Program-made: the position numbers and the translations under genes
The notes under the pieces: model-generated
The model's input: the letters and a program-made list of their open reading frames with translations, nothing else
Databases searched by the model: none
Told to the model about the DNA's origin: nothing
Source: Ianthella basta
Lineage: Eukaryota; Porifera; Demospongiae; Verongiida; Ianthellidae
Length of the DNA stretch: 64,000 bases
Direction: 5' to 3'
Assembly (NCBI GenBank): GCA_964019415.1
Contig: OZ025885.1
Span: forward strand, 3,570,672-3,634,671
Shown: piece by piece, positions 10,070 through 22,666 of the stretch
Layout: each line of letters opens with the position of its first letter
Numbering within the stretch: position 1 is the stretch's first letter

Positions 10070-12259
10070 TTAAATGCAGGTGACTGTTGTCTTTTCGTAC
10101 CTCTAGTGCACGTCTTCAAAAGGCTCCGAAAGAGTTTCTTATTACCATTAGCAAGTGTGGAGTGTTGCCAACTACACCCTAGTGTTTGATTCCAAATGTT
10201 CTAACTAATCTTCTCATGCCAATTATCAACTTATCACAGTTGTTCAGCTAATCTCTGGCCAATCACTAAATTATCAAGCAACTTTTCTTATGCCCAGTAG
10301 CAAGGGTGGTGGAGGTGGTATTTATCCCTGGACAGTGACTCCAAATAGTCCAGATTATTTTCTCGAGACTATTAGCAAGGTTGCTAAGCGAGCAAGCGTT
10401 GCCCAACCCAACTCTAGTGCACGACTCAAAATGATTTTAAAGGGATTTTCACTTGTTTATTAGCAAGGGGGAATGTTACACACTCACACTCTAGTGCATC
10501 ACTCCAAATTAATGTTCCAACAGCGTTTCTCATGCCCATTAGTAAGGTGGGAGTGTTGCACACCTTAACTACAGTGCAAGACTCTAACTGATTTAAATTG
10601 ACATTTGTCATGCCCATTAGCTAGAGGAGGTGTTCTCTGACCAAACTCTAATGGATGACTTCAAATGGTCTCAAACAATTTTTCACTTGGCCTCTAGCAA
10701 AGGGAGAGCGTTGCTCACTCAAACTTTAGTGTACGGCTTCAATTTAATGATCTATATAAATTTTCTTTTGTCCATTATCAAGTGGAGAGTGTTGCACACT
10801 CAAACATCACCGACGTCATTTCACAGTGCCAGCTGAAGAAAGGTGCTGCTGTAGAAAATATCTCTGGCCTGTTACTCCAAACATTGCAAATATATAGACT
10901 TTCACATGGCCATTATATGGAGGTGATTGTTGCCTAACCCAATTGCAACTCTAGTGCACAAATCTAAATGGTCCCATACTATTTTTCTGAGAGTGAGAGT
11001 GTTACCCACAAGTGCAAGACTCCTAGAAGTCCAAAACAATATTTTTTGATCTCATTAGCAAGGGGAAGTGTTACCAAACCAAACTCTAGTGCCTAACTTC
11101 AAATGGTCACAAATTTCGTTTAACTTAATCTTTAGCAAAAAGGATAGAGTTGCCCTCCTAAACTCTCTTTCATGACTTGTAAAAAGTTCTAAACGACTTT
11201 TCTCTTATGCCCATTTGCAAGATGAGAGTGTTGCCCACCCAAATTGCGGCGCAAGACTCCAAGTGGTCCAGAATAACATTTCTCGAACCCATTAACCAAA
11301 CTTTAAAGCATAAATCTAATTGGTCTGAAATTGCTCCAATTTTTAAATACAAGTCTTTAATTAGTGCAATCGGTCCACTTAACTTTGTCAAATTGGTCTT
11401 AAATGAATCTTCACTTGGCCCCACTTGGCACTTTGGCTAAAAACTTCAGTGTGAAACTTCCAAATAGTCCCAAGCGACTTTTCATTTGGCATTTAGCAAA
11501 GGGGAAAGCATTGCTCACCCAATCTTTAGTGCATGACTCCAACTATTCCAAACATCATTTCACGTTGCCATTTGAATGAAGGGAGCCTTATCAAACAAAC
11601 TCTGGCCAGTGACTGCAAATGTTCGAAAGCAGTTTTCACATAACCATTGAATGGAGGCGAGTGTTACCTTCCCACTCTCAATGGGCCCAACTTTCAATGG
11701 GCCCAAACAACTTTCTTCATGTTTATTAGCAAGACCTGGTTGTTGCCCAACCAAACTCCAGTGCACTACTTCAAATGGCCTTAATTGCCAACTGAACTGT
11801 AGTGAATGATTTTAGATGGACCCAAACAACTTTCTTCATGCTCATTAGCCCAACACAAGGACCAGGCACAACGAAGCTTTGGTCCATGACTCCAAAGGGA
11901 CTCAACCTACTTTCTAAATGATTGCACAACTAAAGTCTGGACAGTGACTTTAAATTGTTCCAAGCCATTATCCTCAGAACCATTAGCGATGGGGGAGTTA
12001 TGCCCAGCTAATGTCTAGTCCGTGGCTCCAAATGGTTCCAAGTGTCGTTTCACTAGGCCTCTAGCAAGGGGAGAGTTTTGCTCACCTAAACTCTACTGCA
12101 AGATTCCGAATGTTTTAAACAAATCTTCTCATGCCTGTGAACAAGTGGGAAGTGTTGCCACCCAAACACTGGTGCATGACTCCAACTGTTCCAAACGTGA
12201 TATTGCAATACCATTTGTATCGAGGAAGTATTATTCGAACAAACTACGACCGCCCTAAT

Positions 12260-12959
12260 TGTGGTTAACTACGCTCCACAACCCACTTCTCAAACTCAAA
12301 TACTGTACTCTATATATATTGAATTCATGACTCTTGCTTCATTATCTACTCATATTTTAAGCTAAGCCCCTAGCTGTTGTTTTCTACTCACTCATTCATA
12401 ACGGTCTCCAATTCTGAAATTGCAGTAAGACATGAAATTTTGAAGGGACAACCATTGTTGGAGAGTAAGCTTGAAGGCTGAGTGGTTAGAGCAGAGACAA
12501 GAAAGAATAGGTAGATAAAGTTACAGACTTGTAATGAAGAGTAGTTAGACGGTGCAGATTAAGACTTCGAGACTTACCTTAAAGATAGAGATTCTGAGTG
12601 AGAGACTTCGGTTGAAAGTTGAATACAAAATATGAGTTAGAAACTCTGTAGAAGATACATGGGCAAATCAGACTTACAAACTTTAAACGAATAAAGTGTA
12701 GAAAATCGGTGATAGACACTTGATTCAAAATTATAGCAAAAAATCAAATTTAGAGACCTGTCTTCAGAATACTTAGTAATGTCATATAAATCTAATCTCA
12801 AGCGCAATGCCATGTCAAGAGTTAGATATTGTTTAAGGAGAATGGACATACAGATTTACAGACTAGCCTTGAAGTGAATAAAAAAGTCAAATTTTAAACT
12901 CTAAATGTCTAGTCTGTCTAGTAATTAGCAATGATATGCTCCTCAATGCTCAGAACTAT
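12260..12959. other. Non-satellite stretch inside the duplication
   Basis: AT-rich, with the loosely repeated words GAGACTT, CAGACTTACA and TTAGA suggesting an old, different tandem repeat. The 70-codon minus ORF at 12637-12849 has no recognised similarity. The same stretch recurs at 17134-17833. Confidence 0.5.
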
Positions 12960-14496
12960 CTGTTTTTATTCCCAATAGCAACCTGGGTTGGTTGCTACTT
13001 ATAAATCAGGACAAGGGCTCTAAATTGTACATTAGCTTGGGGGAAAGGTTGACAATTCAAACTTAAGCTAATGACACCAAAAGGTCCCAAGCAACCTTTC
13101 TCATGACCAAGAGCTGGTGGATTGTCAACTGAGACTCCGTTCAATGACTACAAATGTTCCTAAATAAATTTTCTCATGCACATTAGCATGAAAGTAGAAT
13201 TGCCAACACAGACTGGAATATATAATTACAAATATTCTTGAAAGACTCTCTTGATGGACAGTTCCCAACGCAGACTCAGGTCAATCGCTGAAAACAATTT
13301 TATTATTTCTAGTGTCCATTTGTAGGGTATGATTCACAACCCTGAGTCAGCTAATGACTCCAAATATTCTCAGAGGACTTTTCTCGTAGCCATTAATAAC
13401 GGAGAAGAATTGCCAATCAAGAATTTGTTCAACAGACCAAACGTTCCAAATTACTTTCTCATGCCCATTAGCAAAACAGGATGATTGACAACTCAGACTC
13501 AACCCAATTACTTAAAAATTTCGGTTAATGAATCCAAAGTCTCAAACCACATTTCTCATGCCGAATGGAAGGGGTAGTGTTTCCAATTCAAATTCAGATT
13601 GATTAATTCAAATGGTCCTGAAGGACTTTATTCTCCGCATTAGTGATTAGAGAGGGTTGCAAAAAAACTTAGGTCAATGACTCCGAATGATCCCAAACCA
13701 CATTTCTTACGCCCATTGCAAAGAGGGCGAATTTTCAACTCAGACTCAAATGACTCCAAATGCTCCCACATGACTTTTATCATTTCCATTAGCAATGAGG
13801 TTCAGTTGCTACCCATTAATTGGGTCAATAATTTTAAAACATTTGAAACCATTTATCTCATGCCCATTGCATATCCTGTCTTGTGTCAATGACTTCAAAT
13901 GCTCGCAAAGGACTGTTCTCATACCTATTCACTAGGAAAAAGGGGTGAAAACCCAGATTCTGAATAATGACTTCAAATGGTTTAAAATGACTTCCTTAAG
14001 CCTATTGGCAATGACATTTGTTAGGGGGAAGGGTTGATAACTCAGATTCCAGCCAGTGGCCCCAATTGGCAATGGAGGAGGGTTGCCAGGCAAGACTCAG
14101 ATCAATGACTCTAAATAGTCCGAGACAAGTTTTTCTCTAAATTTAGCTAAACTCAGGTCAATTGCCCATCCAATCATCAGTGCAGGGCTCAAAGTGGTCT
14201 CAAAACTGACTTTTCACTTGGCCTTAACAAAGAAGAATCGTTGTACAGCCAAATACTGGTGCATGACTTCAAATGTTCCGAACAACTTTCCACATGGCCA
14301 ATCGAAGAAGCAGAGTGTTACCCAACTAAACTCTGACCTTCACTCCTCACTTTTTTTGAATTAACCTTCACTTGGACTTCTGCGAAGGCGGTCTCAAAGA
14401 ATGTTTCACATTTTCATTCGCAAGGGGACATGGAGGGTATTCCAACCAAACTCTGGCCAGCGCCTAACTCTGTACTATTCTAAACTACTTGTAACC
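12960..14496. repeat. ~77-bp satellite, block 2
   Basis: Same family as block 1 (CTCATGCCCATTAGCAA, GACTCCAAATGGTCCCAA), but with variant words such as CAACTCAGACTCAGGTCAATGACT. No gene. Confidence 0.75.
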
Positions 14497-14667
14497 TTGA
14501 GAGGTCAGTTTATTGCAATAAGTCACTGCAACGGCCAGGTCAGGCTAGGTTGAACAAGGGTTAATCACTGGATATTACGCCTACCAGCCTTCTGCACCGA
14601 AGTGTTTCAGGAGGCTGGGGGGCCGAAGCCCTATTGATGGCAACTAGATGATCGCTTTCCCCCATTG

Positions 14668-14762
14668 CTAGTCATCCTACAAAAATGGAAGAGCCACAGA
14701 CAGCTGTTTCGCCCTGATTGGGGCTCATTAGTGTGGCATACTGAAAAATGCAGGATGACTAG
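14668..14762 (-). ncRNA. Degenerate hammerhead ribozyme
   Basis: Stems I-III and GAAA are retained, but the invariant G5 of CTGANGA has become A (CTAATGA), a change known to abolish hammerhead catalysis. Decayed copy of the 365-bp family. Confidence 0.8.
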
Positions 14763-15067
14763 CCACTCTTACATCCCCCACCAGTGAAACACTTGTGGTT
14801 TCAACAAGAGTGAATGTTAATGAATGATCAATAGAGCTCCGGCCCCCCAGCCTCCTGAAACACTTCGGTGTAGAAGGTTGGTAGGCGTAATATTCAGTGA
14901 TTAACCCTTGTTCAACCTAGCCTGGCCTTGCCGTTGCAGTGGCTTACTGCAATGAACTGACCTCTCAACAATCCTGCGCAAGTCACGCTCATGACTTAGC
15001 CTTCCCCCATTAATATTCACTCTTGTTGAAACCACAAGTGTTTCACTGGTGGGGGATACAAGAGTGA

Positions 15068-15163
15068 CTAGTCATCCTGCATTCCATCAGTATGCCACAC
15101 TGATGAGCCCCAATCAGGGCGAAACAGCTGTCTGTGGCTCTTCCATCTTTGTAGGATGACTAG
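15068..15163 (+). ncRNA. Hammerhead ribozyme, cluster 2
   Basis: Intact CTGATGA...GAAA core, stem I (11 + 6 bp), stem II GCCC/GGGC and stem III ACAGCTGT, with GTC cleavage after 15132. Confidence 0.9.
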
Positions 15164-15432
15164 TAATGGGGGAGGGTGATCACTGGTTGCCATCAATAGG
15201 GCTCCGGCCCCCCAGCCTCCTGAAACACTTCGGTGTAGAAGGCTAATAGGCGTAATATCTAGTGATTAACCCTTGTTCAACCTAGCCTGGCCTGGCCGTT
15301 GCAGTGGCTTACTGCAATGAACCGACCTCTCAACAATTCCGCGCAAGTCACGCTCATTACTTAGCCTTCCCCCATTAATATTCACTCTTGTTGAAACCAC
15401 AAGTGTTTCACTGGTGGTGGATACAAGAGTGA

Positions 15433-15528
15433 CTAGTCATCCTGCATTCCATCAGTACGCCACACTGATGAGCCCCAATCAGGGCGAAACAGCTGTCTGT
15501 GGCTCTTCCATCTTTGTAAGATGACTAG
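15433..15528 (+). ncRNA. Hammerhead ribozyme, cluster 2, second unit
   Basis: Intact core; one mismatch in the outer stem I helix (AAGATGACTAG). Predicted cleavage after 15497. Confidence 0.88.
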
Positions 15529-15643
15529 TAATGGGGGAGGGCCATTACTGGTTGCCATCAATAGGGCTCCGGCCCCCCAGCCTCCTGAAACACTTCGGTG
15601 TAGAAGACTGGTAGGCGTATTATCCAGTGATTAACCCTTGTTC

Positions 15644-16996
15644 TACCTGCATTTAGCAAGAGGGATGTGATCTAGTGCATGACAGCCATTTGAAGAAGTA
15701 GAATGCTGTCCGAAGAAAATTTGTTCCATGGCTTAAAAAGGTTTTAAACAACTTTTCTCATACGTATTGGCAAGGTGGGAGTGTTGCCTACGGAAACTGC
15801 ATCGCAAGACTTCAAGTGGTACAAAAGGACCAATTCTCTAGGGGGGAGGCTTGGCAATTCAGACTACGGTCAATGGCTCTAAATAGTCTCATATAACCTT
15901 TCTCATGCCTATTAGCAACTGTGGTAAGTTTCTTCCCAATACTCGAGTGGATGACTAGAAATAGTTAAGAACTCCGAACAATTTGTCTTATGCCCTTTAA
16001 CGAGGGGAAGGATTGCTAATCCTGTCCTGGGTCTATGACCTGAAATGATCCCAAATAATTCTACTAATGTCCATTGTCTAGGGGGGACGTTGACAACCTA
16101 GACTCTGATCAATGTCTCCCACATTTCTCATGCCCATTAGTAATGGAAAGGAGTTGCAATCTAAGCACTGGTTAATGAATCCAAGTAGTCTCAAACGACT
16201 TTATTCCTTCATATCGGTAATATGTGAGGATTGCCAGCTACTCAGGTCAATGACTTTAAATAATCCCCAACCACATTTCCTGAGCCAATTATAAGGGGGG
16301 ATGGCTGACAGCCCAGACTCAATTCATTTAATGATACCATATGGTTGAAAGCCCATATGACCTTTCTCATGCCCATTAGGAAGGGGGAGGTTTGCCCACT
16401 ATAATACTGGTCCATGACTCTGAATAGTTTCAAGCTCACTTGCATGGGGGGAGGGTTGCAGACCCAAATTGGGTCAATGACTCCAAATGGTCCCTAACAA
16501 CATTTTTCATGCCCATTAGGAAGGGGAGGGTTACCAACTCAAATACAGTCAATGACTCCAAATGGTCCCAAATGACTTCTCTTGTGCCCATTAGTAAATG
16601 AGAGTTAAGGTACCCTATTAAGTTCTGGAAAAGGTCTTAAAAGGCGTCTATCGTGTCCATTAGTAATGGTGGAGTGTTGGTACTGCAAATACTGGACAAC
16701 AATTCTAAATGGTTTCAAAAGGCATTTCTGATGCTCATTAGCAATGAAGGAGAGGGCTAGCTCCCCAAATTCTGGTCAATGTTTTCAAATGGCCTCAAAG
16801 ATGTTTCTCATGCCTATTAGCAAGGGTCTAAGGTTGAGGCACCCCAAACTCAGGTTAATGACTCCAAATGGTCCCAACAGAATTTTCTAATGTTCATTAG
16901 CAAAGGGGAAGTCTGGTCACTCTAAATTCATGTCACTGGCTCTAAAAAGATTTGAAAAACTTTCTGCAAGCCCACCTGGCTCCAATATACAGTTAT
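15644..16996. repeat. ~77-bp satellite, block 3
   Basis: Satellite resumes directly after the retrozyme cluster with GCATTTAGCAAGAGGGA. Units again read CTCATGCCCATTAGGAAGGGG, CAATGACTCCAAATGGTCCC. No gene. Confidence 0.75.
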
Positions 16997-19541
16997 ATCT
17001 TCTCATGCCTGTGAACAAGTGGGAAGTGTTGCCACCCAAACACTGGTGCATGACTCCAACTGTTCCAAACGTGATATTGCAATACCATTTGTATCGAGGA
17101 AGTATTATTCGAACAAACTACGACCGCCCTAATTGTGGTTAACTACGCTCCACAACCCACTTCTCAAACTCAAATACTGTACTCTATATATATTGAATTC
17201 ATGACTCTTGCTTCATTATCTACTCATATTTTAAGCTAAGCCCCTAGCTGTTGTTTTCTACTCACTCATTCATAACGGTCTCCAATTCTGAAATTGCAGT
17301 AAGACATGAAATTTTGAAGGGACAACCATTGTTGGAGAGTAAGCTTGAAGGCTGAGTGGTTAGAGCAGAGACAAGAAAGAATAGGTAGATAAAGTTACAG
17401 ACTTGTAATGAAGAGTAGTTAGACGGTGCAGATTAAGACTTCGAGACTTACCTTAAAGATAGAGATTCTGAGTGAGAGACTTCGGTTGAAAGTTGAATAC
17501 AAAATATGAGTTAGAAACTCTGTAGAAGATACATGGGCAAATCAGACTTACAAACTTTAAACGAATAAAGTGTAGAAAATCGGTGATAGACACTTGATTC
17601 AAAATTATAGCAAAAAATCAAATTTAGAGACCTGTCTTCAGAATACTTAGTAATGTCATATAAATCTAATCTCAAGCGCAATGCCATGTCAAGAGTTAGA
17701 TATTGTTTAAGGAGAATGGACATACAGATTTACAGACTAGCCTTGAAGTGAATAAAAAAGTCAAATTTTAAACTCTAAATGTCTAGTCTGTCTAGTAATT
17801 AGCAATGATATGCTCCTCAATGCTCAGAACTATCTGTTTTTATTCCCAATAGCAACCTGGGTTGGTTGCTACTTATAAATCAGGACAAGGGCTCTAAATT
17901 GTACATTAGCTTGGGGGAAAGGTTGACAATTCAAACTTAAGCTAATGACACCAAAAGGTCCCAAGCAACCTTTCTCATGACCAAGAGCTGGTGGATTGTC
18001 AACTGAGACTCCGTTCAATGACTACAAATGTTCCTAAATAAATTTTCTCATGCACATTAGCATGAAAGTAGAATTGCCAACACAGACTGGAATATATAAT
18101 TACAAATATTCTTGAAAGACTCTCTTGATGGACAGTTCCCAACGCAGACTCAGGTCAATCGCTGAAAACAATTTTATTATTTCTAGTGTCCATTTGTAGG
18201 GTATGATTCACAACCCTGAGTCAGCTAATGACTCCAAATATTCTCAGAGGACTTTTCTCGTAGCCATTAATAACGGAGAAGAATTGCCAATCAAGAATTT
18301 GTTCAACAGACCAAACGTTCCAAATTACTTTCTCATGCCCATTAGCAAAACAGGATGATTGACAACTCAGACTCAACCCAATTACTTAAAAATTTCGGTT
18401 AATGAATCCAAAGTCTCAAACCACATTTCTCATGCCGAATGGAAGGGGTAGTGTTTCCAATTCAAATTCAGATTGATTAATTCAAATGGTCCTGAAGGAC
18501 TTTATTCTCCGCATTAGTGATTAGAGAGGGTTGCAAAAAAACTTAGGTCAATGACTCCGAATGATCCCAAACCACATTTCTTACGCCCATTGCAAAGAGG
18601 GCGAATTTTCAACTCAGACTCAAATGACTCCAAATGCTCCCACATGACTTTTATCATTTCCATTAGCAATGAGGTTCAGTTGCTACCCATTAATTGGGTC
18701 AATAATTTTAAAACATTTGAAACCATTTATCTCATGCCCATTGCATATCCTGTCTTGTGTCAATGACTTCAAATGCTCGCAAAGGACTGTTCTCATACCT
18801 ATTCACTAGGAAAAAGGGGTGAAAACCCAGATTCTGAATAATGACTTCAAATGGTTTAAAATGACTTCCTTAAGCCTATTGGCAATGACATTTGTTAGGG
18901 GGAAGGGTTGATAACTCAGATTCCAGCCAGTGGCCCCAATTGGCAATGGAGGAGGGTTGCCAGGCAAGACTCAGATCAATGACTCTAAATAGTCCGAGAC
19001 AAGTTTTTCTCTAAATTTAGCTAAACTCAGGTCAATTGCCCATCCAATCATCAGTGCAGGGCTCAAAGTGGTCTCAAAACTGACTTTTCACTTGGCCTTA
19101 ACAAAGAAGAATCGTTGTACAGCCAAATACTGGTGCATGACTTCAAATGTTCCGAACAACTTTCCACATGGCCAATCGAAGAAGCAGAGTGTTACCCAAC
19201 TAAACTCTGACCTTCACTCCTCACTTTTTTTGAATTAACCTTCACTTGGACTTCTGCGAAGGCGGTCTCAAAGAATGTTTCACATTTTCATTCGCAAGGG
19301 GACATGGAGGGTATTCCAACCAAACTCTGGCCAGCGCCTAACTCTGTACTATTCTAAACTACTTGTAACCTTGAGAGGTCAGTTTATTGCAATAAGTCAC
19401 TGCAACGGCCAGGTCAGGCTAGGTTGAACAAGGGTTAATCACTGGATATTACGCCTACCAGCCTTCTGCACCGAAGTGTTTCAGGAGGCTGGGGGGCCGA
19501 AGCCCTATTGATGGCAACTAGATGATCGCTTTCCCCCATTG

Positions 19542-19636
19542 CTAGTCATCCTACAAAAATGGAAGAGCCACAGACAGCTGTTTCGCCCTGATTGGGGCTC
19601 ATTAGTGTGGCATACTGAAAAATGCAGGATGACTAG
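19542..19636 (-). ncRNA. Degenerate hammerhead ribozyme (duplicate)
   Basis: Duplicate of 14668-14762 with the same CTAATGA core change. Confidence 0.8.
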
Positions 19637-19941
19637 CCACTCTTACATCCCCCACCAGTGAAACACTTGTGGTTTCAACAAGAGTGAATGTTAATGAATG
19701 ATCAATAGAGCTCCGGCCCCCCAGCCTCCTGAAACACTTCGGTGTAGAAGGTTGGTAGGCGTAATATTCAGTGATTAACCCTTGTTCAACCTAGCCTGGC
19801 CTTGCCGTTGCAGTGGCTTACTGCAATGAACTGACCTCTCAACAATCCTGCGCAAGTCACGCTCATGACTTAGCCTTCCCCCATTAATATTCACTCTTGT
19901 TGAAACCACAAGTGTTTCACTGGTGGGGGATACAAGAGTGA

Positions 19942-20037
19942 CTAGTCATCCTGCATTCCATCAGTATGCCACACTGATGAGCCCCAATCAGGGCGAAACA
20001 GCTGTCTGTGGCTCTTCCATCTTTGTAGGATGACTAG
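19942..20037 (+). ncRNA. Hammerhead ribozyme (duplicate)
   Basis: Duplicate of 15068-15163; intact core, cleavage predicted after 20006. Confidence 0.9.
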
Positions 20038-20306
20038 TAATGGGGGAGGGTGATCACTGGTTGCCATCAATAGGGCTCCGGCCCCCCAGCCTCCTGAAAC
20101 ACTTCGGTGTAGAAGGCTAATAGGCGTAATATCTAGTGATTAACCCTTGTTCAACCTAGCCTGGCCTGGCCGTTGCAGTGGCTTACTGCAATGAACCGAC
20201 CTCTCAACAATTCCGCGCAAGTCACGCTCATTACTTAGCCTTCCCCCATTAATATTCACTCTTGTTGAAACCACAAGTGTTTCACTGGTGGTGGATACAA
20301 GAGTGA

Positions 20307-20402
20307 CTAGTCATCCTGCATTCCATCAGTACGCCACACTGATGAGCCCCAATCAGGGCGAAACAGCTGTCTGTGGCTCTTCCATCTTTGTAAGATGACT
20401 AG
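20307..20402 (+). ncRNA. Hammerhead ribozyme (duplicate)
   Basis: Duplicate of 15433-15528; intact core, cleavage predicted after 20371. Confidence 0.88.
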
Positions 20403-21872
20403 TAATGGGGGAGGGCCATTACTGGTTGCCATCAATAGGGCTCCGGCCCCCCAGCCTCCTGAAACACTTCGGTGTAGAAGACTGGTAGGCGTATTATCCA
20501 GTGATTAACCCTTGTTCTACCTGCATTTAGCAAGAGGGATGTGATCTAGTGCATGACAGCCATTTGAAGAAGTAGAATGCTGTCCGAAGAAAATTTGTTC
20601 CATGGCTTAAAAAGGTTTTAAACAACTTTTCTCATACGTATTGGCAAGGTGGGAGTGTTGCCTACGGAAACTGCATCGCAAGACTTCAAGTGGTACAAAA
20701 GGACCAATTCTCTAGGGGGGAGGCTTGGCAATTCAGACTACGGTCAATGGCTCTAAATAGTCTCATATAACCTTTCTCATGCCTATTAGCAACTGTGGTA
20801 AGTTTCTTCCCAATACTCGAGTGGATGACTAGAAATAGTTAAGAACTCCGAACAATTTGTCTTATGCCCTTTAACGAGGGGAAGGATTGCTAATCCTGTC
20901 CTGGGTCTATGACCTGAAATGATCCCAAATAATTCTACTAATGTCCATTGTCTAGGGGGGACGTTGACAACCTAGACTCTGATCAATGTCTCCCACATTT
21001 CTCATGCCCATTAGTAATGGAAAGGAGTTGCAATCTAAGCACTGGTTAATGAATCCAAGTAGTCTCAAACGACTTTATTCCTTCATATCGGTAATATGTG
21101 AGGATTGCCAGCTACTCAGGTCAATGACTTTAAATAATCCCCAACCACATTTCCTGAGCCAATTATAAGGGGGGATGGCTGACAGCCCAGACTCAATTCA
21201 TTTAATGATACCATATGGTTGAAAGCCCATATGACCTTTCTCATGCCCATTAGGAAGGGGGAGGTTTGCCCACTATAATACTGGTCCATGACTCTGAATA
21301 GTTTCAAGCTCACTTGCATGGGGGGAGGGTTGCAGACCCAAATTGGGTCAATGACTCCAAATGGTCCCTAACAACATTTTTCATGCCCATTAGGAAGGGG
21401 AGGGTTACCAACTCAAATACAGTCAATGACTCCAAATGGTCCCAAATGACTTCTCTTGTGCCCATTAGTAAATGAGAGTTAAGGTACCCTATTAAGTTCT
21501 GGAAAAGGTCTTAAAAGGCGTCTATCGTGTCCATTAGTAATGGTGGAGTGTTGGTACTGCAAATACTGGACAACAATTCTAAATGGTTTCAAAAGGCATT
21601 TCTGATGCTCATTAGCAATGAAGGAGAGGGCTAGCTCCCCAAATTCTGGTCAATGTTTTCAAATGGCCTCAAAGATGTTTCTCATGCCTATTAGCAAGGG
21701 TCTAAGGTTGAGGCACCCCAAACTCAGGTTAATGACTCCAAATGGTCCCAACAGAATTTTCTAATGTTCATTAGCAAAGGGGAAGTCTGGTCACTCTAAA
21801 TTCATGTCACTGGCTCTAAAAAGATTTGAAAAACTTTCTGCAAGCCCACCTGGCTCCAATATACAGTTATAT

Positions 21873-22510
21873 AAAATGTCGTTATTCGCGAAACAGTTGA
21901 TAAAGAAATCAAATCTTTGGCTAGTGACTTCTAAGAGAACTACCAGTGATGCTACCTAGCTGGACAAGCCTCTTCAACAACGAATGTGTTATGTCATACC
22001 AAAGGACAACACACAAATGCATAAATTGCTGCCAGCTTCAACTTAGCATGGCTTTTAAGAGAGTGCAAAGCAATGGAAAGGGAGCAAGATACCCAGAGAA
22101 CTACCAAGTCTCACTCCCTGGGCTTGAGTCTAACACTTCCAGCATCCAACATCTCAAGCTCTCACCCCTGAATTGACACCTTAGCGTCGTGATATAACTG
22201 ATACTTATCTAAGTTTCACATGGATTCACTAACGAAGTTGCGTTTTTGGGGGCATAGACACCACCACCATGCCATCTAATACATAGGCATATGATTATAT
22301 GAGTACTGCTAAACGTATTGTAACACCACAGCAACACTCACTTAGGCTAATAAGATAAGGCCTCCCAAATATAATTATAAACATAACTAGCATCTGGTTC
22401 AAAACAAAAGATATAATAGTATCTATTACATTGAAAAACATCTCAAATGATGCTCTTGTTACTGTGTTTGAAACATTGGAGGCACTGAGGCTGTGGTAGC
22501 CTGCGTGATA
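21873..22510. other. 3' flank of REV3L
   Basis: Region between the duplicated satellite and the REV3L stop codon; it should contain the 3' UTR. I see no clear AATAAA on the minus strand close to the stop, and no recognisable gene (the 76-codon plus ORF at 21946 is unremarkable). Confidence 0.4.
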
Positions 22511-22666
22511 CTACCACTGTTCCAATCGACTCATTACTTCCTCCAGCCTATCTTGACTGGTTGTTTTCTGCATTTGCCGTTGGCAACCAAGGTAGACTGG
22601 ACAGTCAATGGATGAGCACCTTGCAGTGACTGACAGAGACATTGTTTTACAACAGTTCTGGCAAAG
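22511..22666 (-). CDS. REV3L: REV3L last exon: CysB 4Fe-4S motif and C-terminus
   Basis: It encodes LCQNCCKTM ... ARCSSIDC: C-x2-C, then C-x5-C. This is the CysB cluster that binds an iron-sulfur cluster and the POLD2/POLD3 accessory subunits in the family. The protein ends SRLEQW and stop (TAG at 22511-22513). Acceptor is TGCAG just above 22666. Confidence 0.95.
   Translation of the reverse strand, partial: LCQNCCKTMSLSVTARCSSIDCPVYLGCQRQMQKTTSQDRLEEVMSRLEQW

Larger units (their letters stand above)
5565..12259. repeat. Degenerate ~77-bp satellite array, block 1
   Basis: The sequence is a chain of diverged units of roughly 75-80 bp with recurring words CCCATTAGCAAG, GAGTGTTGCC, AACCAAACTCTAGTGCATGA, CTCCAAATGGTCC and TTTCTCATG. 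Short ORFs in it are chance openings. A larger period is visible: the text at 5577-6140 recurs at about 8247-8790 and again near 10729-10960. The piggyBac-like MITE at 9416-10069 interrupts it. Confidence 0.85.
14497..15643 (-). mobile_element. Hammerhead-ribozyme tandem element, cluster 2
   Basis: Viewed on the minus strand it has the same plan as cluster 1: a direct segment ending in ...GACCTCTCAA at 14497, and an inverted 5' segment whose outer end is GATTAACCCTTGTTC at 15643. The minus-strand unit (14497-14824) has a mutated hammerhead. The plus-strand part contains two complete 365-bp units with intact cores (cleavage after 15132 and 15497, exactly 365 apart). The two outer ends coincide with those of cluster 1. 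Target duplications are not clear, only ACCT on both sides. It is inserted in satellite. Confidence 0.8.
12125..16998. repeat. 4874-bp tandem duplication, unit 1
   Basis: Every landmark here recurs 4874 bases later, including four ORF translations that are identical residue for residue. The unit holds the end of satellite block 1, a 700-bp non-satellite stretch, more satellite, and retrozyme cluster 2. The breakpoints share only the dinucleotide AT. Confidence 0.95.
19371..20517 (-). mobile_element. Hammerhead-ribozyme tandem element, duplicated cluster 2
   Basis: Copy of 14497-15643 carried by the 4874-bp duplication, not an independent insertion. Confidence 0.8.
16999..21872. repeat. 4874-bp tandem duplication, unit 2
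   Basis: Second copy of 12125-16998; I saw no difference wherever I compared lines, and the translations of all shared ORFs are identical. It contains satellite, the non-satellite stretch and retrozyme cluster 2 again. It may be a very recent duplication or an assembly artefact. Confidence 0.95.

Noticed and set aside
5565-21872. CRISPR-like array
   Set aside because: Units are diverged over their whole length with no constant repeat separated by unique spacers, and the context is an animal genome; it is a satellite.
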